Shown: in pieces, positions 59,842 to 64,000 of the stretch
How positions within the stretch are numbered: position 1 is the stretch's first letter
Layout: the number at the start of each line of letters is the position of its first letter
Position numbers and translations under genes: made by a program
Origin: Nicotiana tabacum
Taxonomy: Eukaryota; Streptophyta; Magnoliopsida; Solanales; Solanaceae
DNA: 64,000 nucleotides
Assembly (NCBI RefSeq): GCF_000715075.1
Contig: NC_134087.1
Coordinates: forward strand, 109,097,161-109,161,160
Direction of reading: 5' to 3'
Notes under the pieces: generated by a model
What the model was told of the DNA's origin: nothing
The model's database searches: none
What the model saw: the letters and a program-made list of their open reading frames with translations, nothing else

Positions 59842-60140
59842 ATCCCAGCAAGGGAACAATAGTACAACAATCAAATCCCGACAAGGGAATCAATATCAAA
59901 ACAATAACATCCCGGCAAGGGAGATAATATCATGATTCTCTCTCTCCTTTCTTTTTTCACATTTACTTCATAAATCAATTCACAACTTGAGCCAATGCTC
60001 TATAATGTTCAACAATTCTATTCTTAACTTGAGCCAATGCTCTACAATGTTCAACAATTTAATTCTTAACTTAAGAAAATGCTCTACAATGTTCAACAAT
60101 TAAATTCTCAACTTGAGCCAACACTCTACCATGTTCAATT
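59842..60140. repeat. Two short tandem repeats in solo LTR
   Basis: Three copies of AATCCC(A/G)(G/A)CAAGGGA at 59842-59925, then four copies of a 50-bp unit CTTGAGCCAATGCTCTACAATG / TTCAACAATT at 59985-60140. Confidence 0.75.
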
Positions 60141-60892
60141 AACAATAATACTTCCACAAGTAATATTCCTCAATATAAATTATCATATAGAGCACGAACA
60201 ATACGAAACAGAGTCACATTAATCATAGTATAAGACTCATGGGCATGCTTGACACCAATGTATAGATACTCGTCACCATGCCTATACATCGTACTCAACA
60301 AATAACACATAGAAAATGGGGCACAACTCCTAATCCCTCAAGCTAAGGTTAGACCAAACACTTACCTCGATGCCACGAATTCAAGCCTCTACTATCGCTT
60401 TACCTCTTGATTCCACCACCAATTCGCTCGTATCTAGCAACAAGTTACTTAATTACATCAATAAATGTTAAATGAATCAATCCAATGCATAAAAATGAGT
60501 TTTCTAAAGTTTTACCCAAAACTCAAAAATCGCCCCCGGGCCCACATGGTCAAAACCCGAGGTTCGAGCCAAAACCCGATTACCCATTCCCCCACGAACC
60601 CAAATATATAATTTGTTTTGAAATCGGACCTCAAATAGAGGTCCAAATCCCCAATTTTTAAAAAACCTAGGTTCTACCCAAAACACCAAATTTCCCCCAT
60701 GAAAATTATTGATTTTGAGTTGAAATCATGTGAAAAGATGTTAATAATTGAAGAAAACGAGTTACAATTCACTTACAATCGATTTGGAGGAAGAGTTGTC
60801 TTTGAAAAATCGCCCAAGAGTGTTTTGGTTTTGAAAGAGTGAAAAATGGGAGATTTTCGGCTAAGTATAAAGATTGTAGGTTGCATATATGG

Positions 60893-61115
60893 GAATTGCG
60901 AATAAGGTTCGCAATTGCAAACCCCGACCTCTGCTAGGTTCGCATTTGCGAAGGGGGTTCTCGCATTTGCGAGATGGGAAATGCGAACAAGGGGTCGCAT
61001 TTTCAATGACAGGCCCGATAAGGGGTGTATTGCATTTGCAAAGGGAATCTCACATTTGCGAGGAGAAGCTGGCCTGGGCTGCTTTTGCAATTGCGACAAA
61101 GCCCTCGCATTAATG
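60893..61115. repeat. Array of TCGCATTTGCGA palindromes in solo LTR
   Basis: Repeated imperfect palindromes: TTCGCAATTGCAA, TTCGCATTTGCGAA, CTCGCATTTGCGAG, CTCGCATTAATGCGAAG. Counterpart of 43436-43745. Confidence 0.75.
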
Positions 61116-61844
61116 CGAAGCCTGCAGGCCTGCATAGAAATAGCTGAAGCCTGAACTCCTTTAGTCCAAAAATTCACCACGTGGCCTATCCAAAACTCAC
61201 CCGAGCCCTCGGGGCTCCAAATCAAACATGCATACTAACCTAAAAACATCATACAGACTCGCTCGTGCATTCAAATCACTAAAATATCATCAACAACTAT
61301 GAATTTAGCATCAAAATCATGAAATTTCTTAAGAACTTCAAACTTTCCAAATTTCTCAAATAAGGTCCGATTCACATCATTTCAAATCCGTTTCTTACCA
61401 ATTTTCACAGGTCGACTCAAATCATATATAAGACCTGTACCGGGCTGCGGAACCAAAATACGGGCTCGATACCAATGGTTTCAAACACATTTCACTTTCA
61501 AAAATTCACAATTAATTCAGCAAAACTATTTCTTTAAAAAAATCATTTCTCGGGCTTGGGATCTCGGAATTCAATTCCGGGCAGTCACCCAAGTCCCATA
61601 TTTTAATTCGGACCCCCCGGGACCGTCCAATCACAGGTCCGGGTCTGTTTACCCAAAATATTGACCAAAGTCAACTTAAACTCATTTTAAATACAAAATT
61701 CATCATTTTTCACAAATTTTCACAAAATGACTTTCCGGCTTCGCGCTCAGACTGCGCACGCAAATCGAGGTGATGCCGAAAGAGGTTTTTAAGGCCTCAG
61801 AATGCAGAATTCACTTTTGAAACAAGTGATGATGGGTCATCACA

Positions 61845-61849
61845 AGTAT
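61845..61849. repeat. Solo LTR target duplication, right copy (AGTAT)
   Basis: Matches 58484-58488. Confidence 0.88.
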
Positions 61850-63395
61850 AGAGATAGTAAACACAAGGTGAAGAATAGGATAGCGAATAATTAGCCTTGG
61901 CTTACAACCGACTAATTCAGAATGGTAGCAAGTAACAATCAGAATCATGGTAGAAAATAAGGCAAGAATCAAAGTTCAGCAATAATTATGGAACCATGTA
62001 CTAATCAGAATCAAATCAATGTAAGTACCTCCCTTCAATTAAGGAGTTAAATAACAAATAAGGAAATAAATCAACGTACGACCAATAAGGAAAGATTTCA
62101 AATACAGTAAGTATAGGGTAAACAATTAGGGTTAAGTTCAGAAAAATTCTAATTAAGGAGATGGTTAGTAAGAATCAAGTACCAATGCAGACAAAGTAAG
62201 CAAATCAATCAAATTGAATAGAAAGGGTAGGAATCGAAGGTTTTTAAAAAAAGGTCGTCCAATCAAACAAAGAAACAGGGGATCCATAATCAATCATAGA
62301 GAAAGTCATGAGTCAGTGTTTAGCATATAAAGTAAGACATGGATAGTAAAAGGTCGACATACAACTCTAGCAAACATGAAGGTTGAACAACATTGATGGA
62401 AAGAGGCAAGTCTTGAACAGTTAAGATGAACCCAAGCACATAGAATCGATGTAATTTAGGCTAAGAAACTCAGTAGAAACATAATCGAGGCTAGATAGTC
62501 ACAGAAACTCAAACGAGAATCGGTTAGTCACAAAAACCAAATGAAGAACCCTAAAATTAGGGCTTTCTGCATAGACGAGTTGAAGATGTAGTAAAATCAT
62601 AGGATCAGTCAAAACATGCAAGAAATAGAAGTTTAAACACAAAGAATTTGTTAAACAAGGTTTTTTAAAAGGAAGTTCCGAAATCCCTAGTTTTAGAAGG
62701 AGGTGAAAAACACTTGAAATCAACGATTCTTGTAAAGAATCTCAAGGACAGTGTAAAGCTTTGAAGAAACAAACTTAAATCGTCCTAGATCTGTACAGAT
62801 CTAGGAGGCGTAGAAAAGAAATTGAGGTTTCGAAAGAAACCCATATAGATATGAAGAACCTGCTTAGAAAACCCAAGGATCGTTGCAAATACAACATATA
62901 GATATTTGACCATGATGCATGAACAATTTTAACCAGAGTAAGACTACTATGAGGTTTCAGATTGGTACCCTCAAGTAGACAATTTGAGGGGAAAGGCACG
63001 GAACCGTTGACTGCACCGCTGATCAACTGGTTTTACCGTAAATAAGCCTTTCTAAATTTAAGGGCAGTAAATAAGAAGAGTGCAACCACTCATTAAAGCG
63101 TTGCTATAGGATTTGATACGCATGAGTGGAATATGATGTGGAGCATGAGTTATGCAGCAATTAATAACATGTAGTCAAGTATTTGCACGTAGAAAAAATA
63201 AATATAGTATTTAAATAATTGAAAGACAATTACAGTAAAAAGAAAACAAAGAGACAAGTCAGTTTCAGGGATAAAGAATCATGAATGCATAAAAGAAAAC
63301 GGATAGTTAAATTCAAATAAGGGAGAAGGGTACGAGATAAAGCATGCTTGGGCTAATAAAAAAGATAAGTTCGTTATGGTAAGAGCCTAAAGGTA
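61850..63395 (-). other. Element C interior next to primer site, non-coding
   Basis: A-rich in the + strand, no recognisable protein on either strand. No copy of the 44-bp motif found in elements A and B is seen here. It may include leader sequence near 63100-63395. Confidence 0.5.
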
Positions 63396-63413
63396 TCCCC
63401 AGCAGAGTCCCCA
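63396..63413 (-). other. Primer-binding site of element C (tRNA-Arg type)
   Basis: TCCCCAGCAGAGTCCCCA, ending in CCA, three bases before the LTR. It differs from the A and B sites at two to three positions. Confidence 0.75.
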
Positions 63414-63416
63414 TGT

Positions 63417-64000
63417 TGTCGCGCCCCCTTTTTTCCTTTTTGACGGGAAAGTCCGGGTTTCGACATTTATGGGGGGTAATAACTCATTTCTTTTTTGGGA
63501 ATTGGATATTTTGAAGAGTCGCCACCTAACAAATTATGGTGCGTTAGGGAACCTAGAGCGATTAACTCTTGGATTGGTTTGCATTACCATAGATTTAGGG
63601 TAAGGGCTCAAAATAACCGCGAGGGGAAGGTGTTAGGCACCCCTCTTGGTCCACAACTGTGGGTCCTCGCCGAACTTATATTTATGAATTAGTCCATTAG
63701 CAAATGAATAGTTGAAACAAATAATTGCAAGTAAAACACGTTGGACGTTGTATAACCCAAATAATAAGGTAAAGATTTTGAACAAGTTGTGTACATATAG
63801 AAAAGTAAAGCAAAAGGATTTTTGGAAAGGAGGGGTCCTAGGTTGGTTAGCCTACAAGATCACCCCATGCAATGCCCAGTAAACACTCCTCGATGAGGGG
63901 CTACACGTGACATTAGCGCGTAGTGATCATATCCCATTCTACCCAAGTCCCTCCCCTTGGTCATAGCCTAAAGCATTCTAGTAACCTTGACACTGTCCTA
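63417..64000 (-). repeat. Element C 5' LTR, cut by window end
   Basis: Starts TGTCGCGCCCCC; contains AGAGTCGCCA at 63515-63524 and GGTGTTAGGCA at 63629-63639. Partner of the LTR at 55874. The ORF at 63495-63692 lies across these blocks and has no recognisable product. Confidence 0.85.

Larger units (their letters stand above)
58489..61844 (-). mobile_element. Chromovirus solo LTR nested in element C
   Basis: 3,356 bp, TGTCACGACCC..GGGTCATCACA on the + strand, bounded by AGTAT on both sides, with no internal coding. A single LTR with an intact target duplication arises by recombination between the two LTRs of an element. It is related to the LTR at 42697-45860 (inverted): same termini and same type of GCGA array. 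Several tandem repeats lie within. Confidence 0.9.
55874..64000 (-). mobile_element. Ogre-like LTR element C, right end outside window
   Basis: LTR-type ends TGTCGCGCCCCC occur at 55874 and 63417; the 582 bp after each match closely. A tRNA-Arg-like primer site lies at 63396-63413, so the element runs on the minus strand with its 5' LTR at the right. I recognise no gag or pol in between, even after removing the nested solo LTR, so it is either a non-autonomous element or heavily deleted. Its left LTR interrupts the plant-mobile-domain fragment. Confidence 0.75.

Overview
This window is plant nuclear DNA made almost entirely of transposable elements. The TS-type SINE (a Solanaceae family), very long Ogre/Tat-type LTR retrotransposons with tRNA-Arg-like primer sites, and Tekay-like chromovirus LTRs point to a nightshade, most likely Nicotiana (inference). 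I see no intact host gene. The only host-like coding trace is a broken plant-mobile-domain fragment near 55.5-55.9 kb.

Layout, 1-45.9 kb: this is a nest of insertions. The oldest layer is a Tekay-type chromovirus on the + strand. Only the end of its pol (2968-3124 and 42399-42686) and its 3' LTR (42697-45860) are seen. A second LTR ends at 2967 in the same pol stretch. Ogre-like element A (3125-42398, minus strand) split that pol. Element A keeps both LTRs, leader and gag, but has lost ORF1, most of protease and nearly all of pol. Ogre-like element B (8075-33263, minus strand, target duplication ACTTG) sits in A's 3' UTR. B has LTRs, primer site, ORF1, gag, protease, RT, RNase H, a second RNase H, integrase, polypurine tract and a tandem-repeat 3' UTR, but many stop codons. 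A hAT transposon (19189-22507, target duplication CTAACAAC) sits in B between protease and RT.

45.9-55.9 kb: an L1-type LINE on the minus strand (about 45.9-52.8 kb; ORF1, endonuclease, RT, zf-RVT, RNase H; broken by stops and frameshifts), a TS SINE with a 10-bp target duplication, AT-rich DNA with no recognisable gene, and the plant-mobile-domain fragment, which a third Ogre-like family interrupts.

55.9-64 kb: element C (minus strand). Its LTR ends are at 55874 and 63417, it has a tRNA-Arg-like primer site, and I recognise no coding sequence inside. A chromovirus solo LTR (58489-61844, target duplication AGTAT) is nested in it.

Most notable unexplained signals: (1) a motif of about 44 bp with CTACGT/ACGTAG arms occurs four times in each of elements A and B, at matching positions that separate leader, ORF1, gag-pol, 3' UTR repeats and polypurine tract; (2) all three Ogre-like LTR families carry, 92-98 bp inside the LTR edge, a copy of the first ten primer-site bases; (3) an in-frame 180-bp intron in B whose donor overlaps the gag-pro stop codon. 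Everything here is read by eye; no alignment or database search was run.
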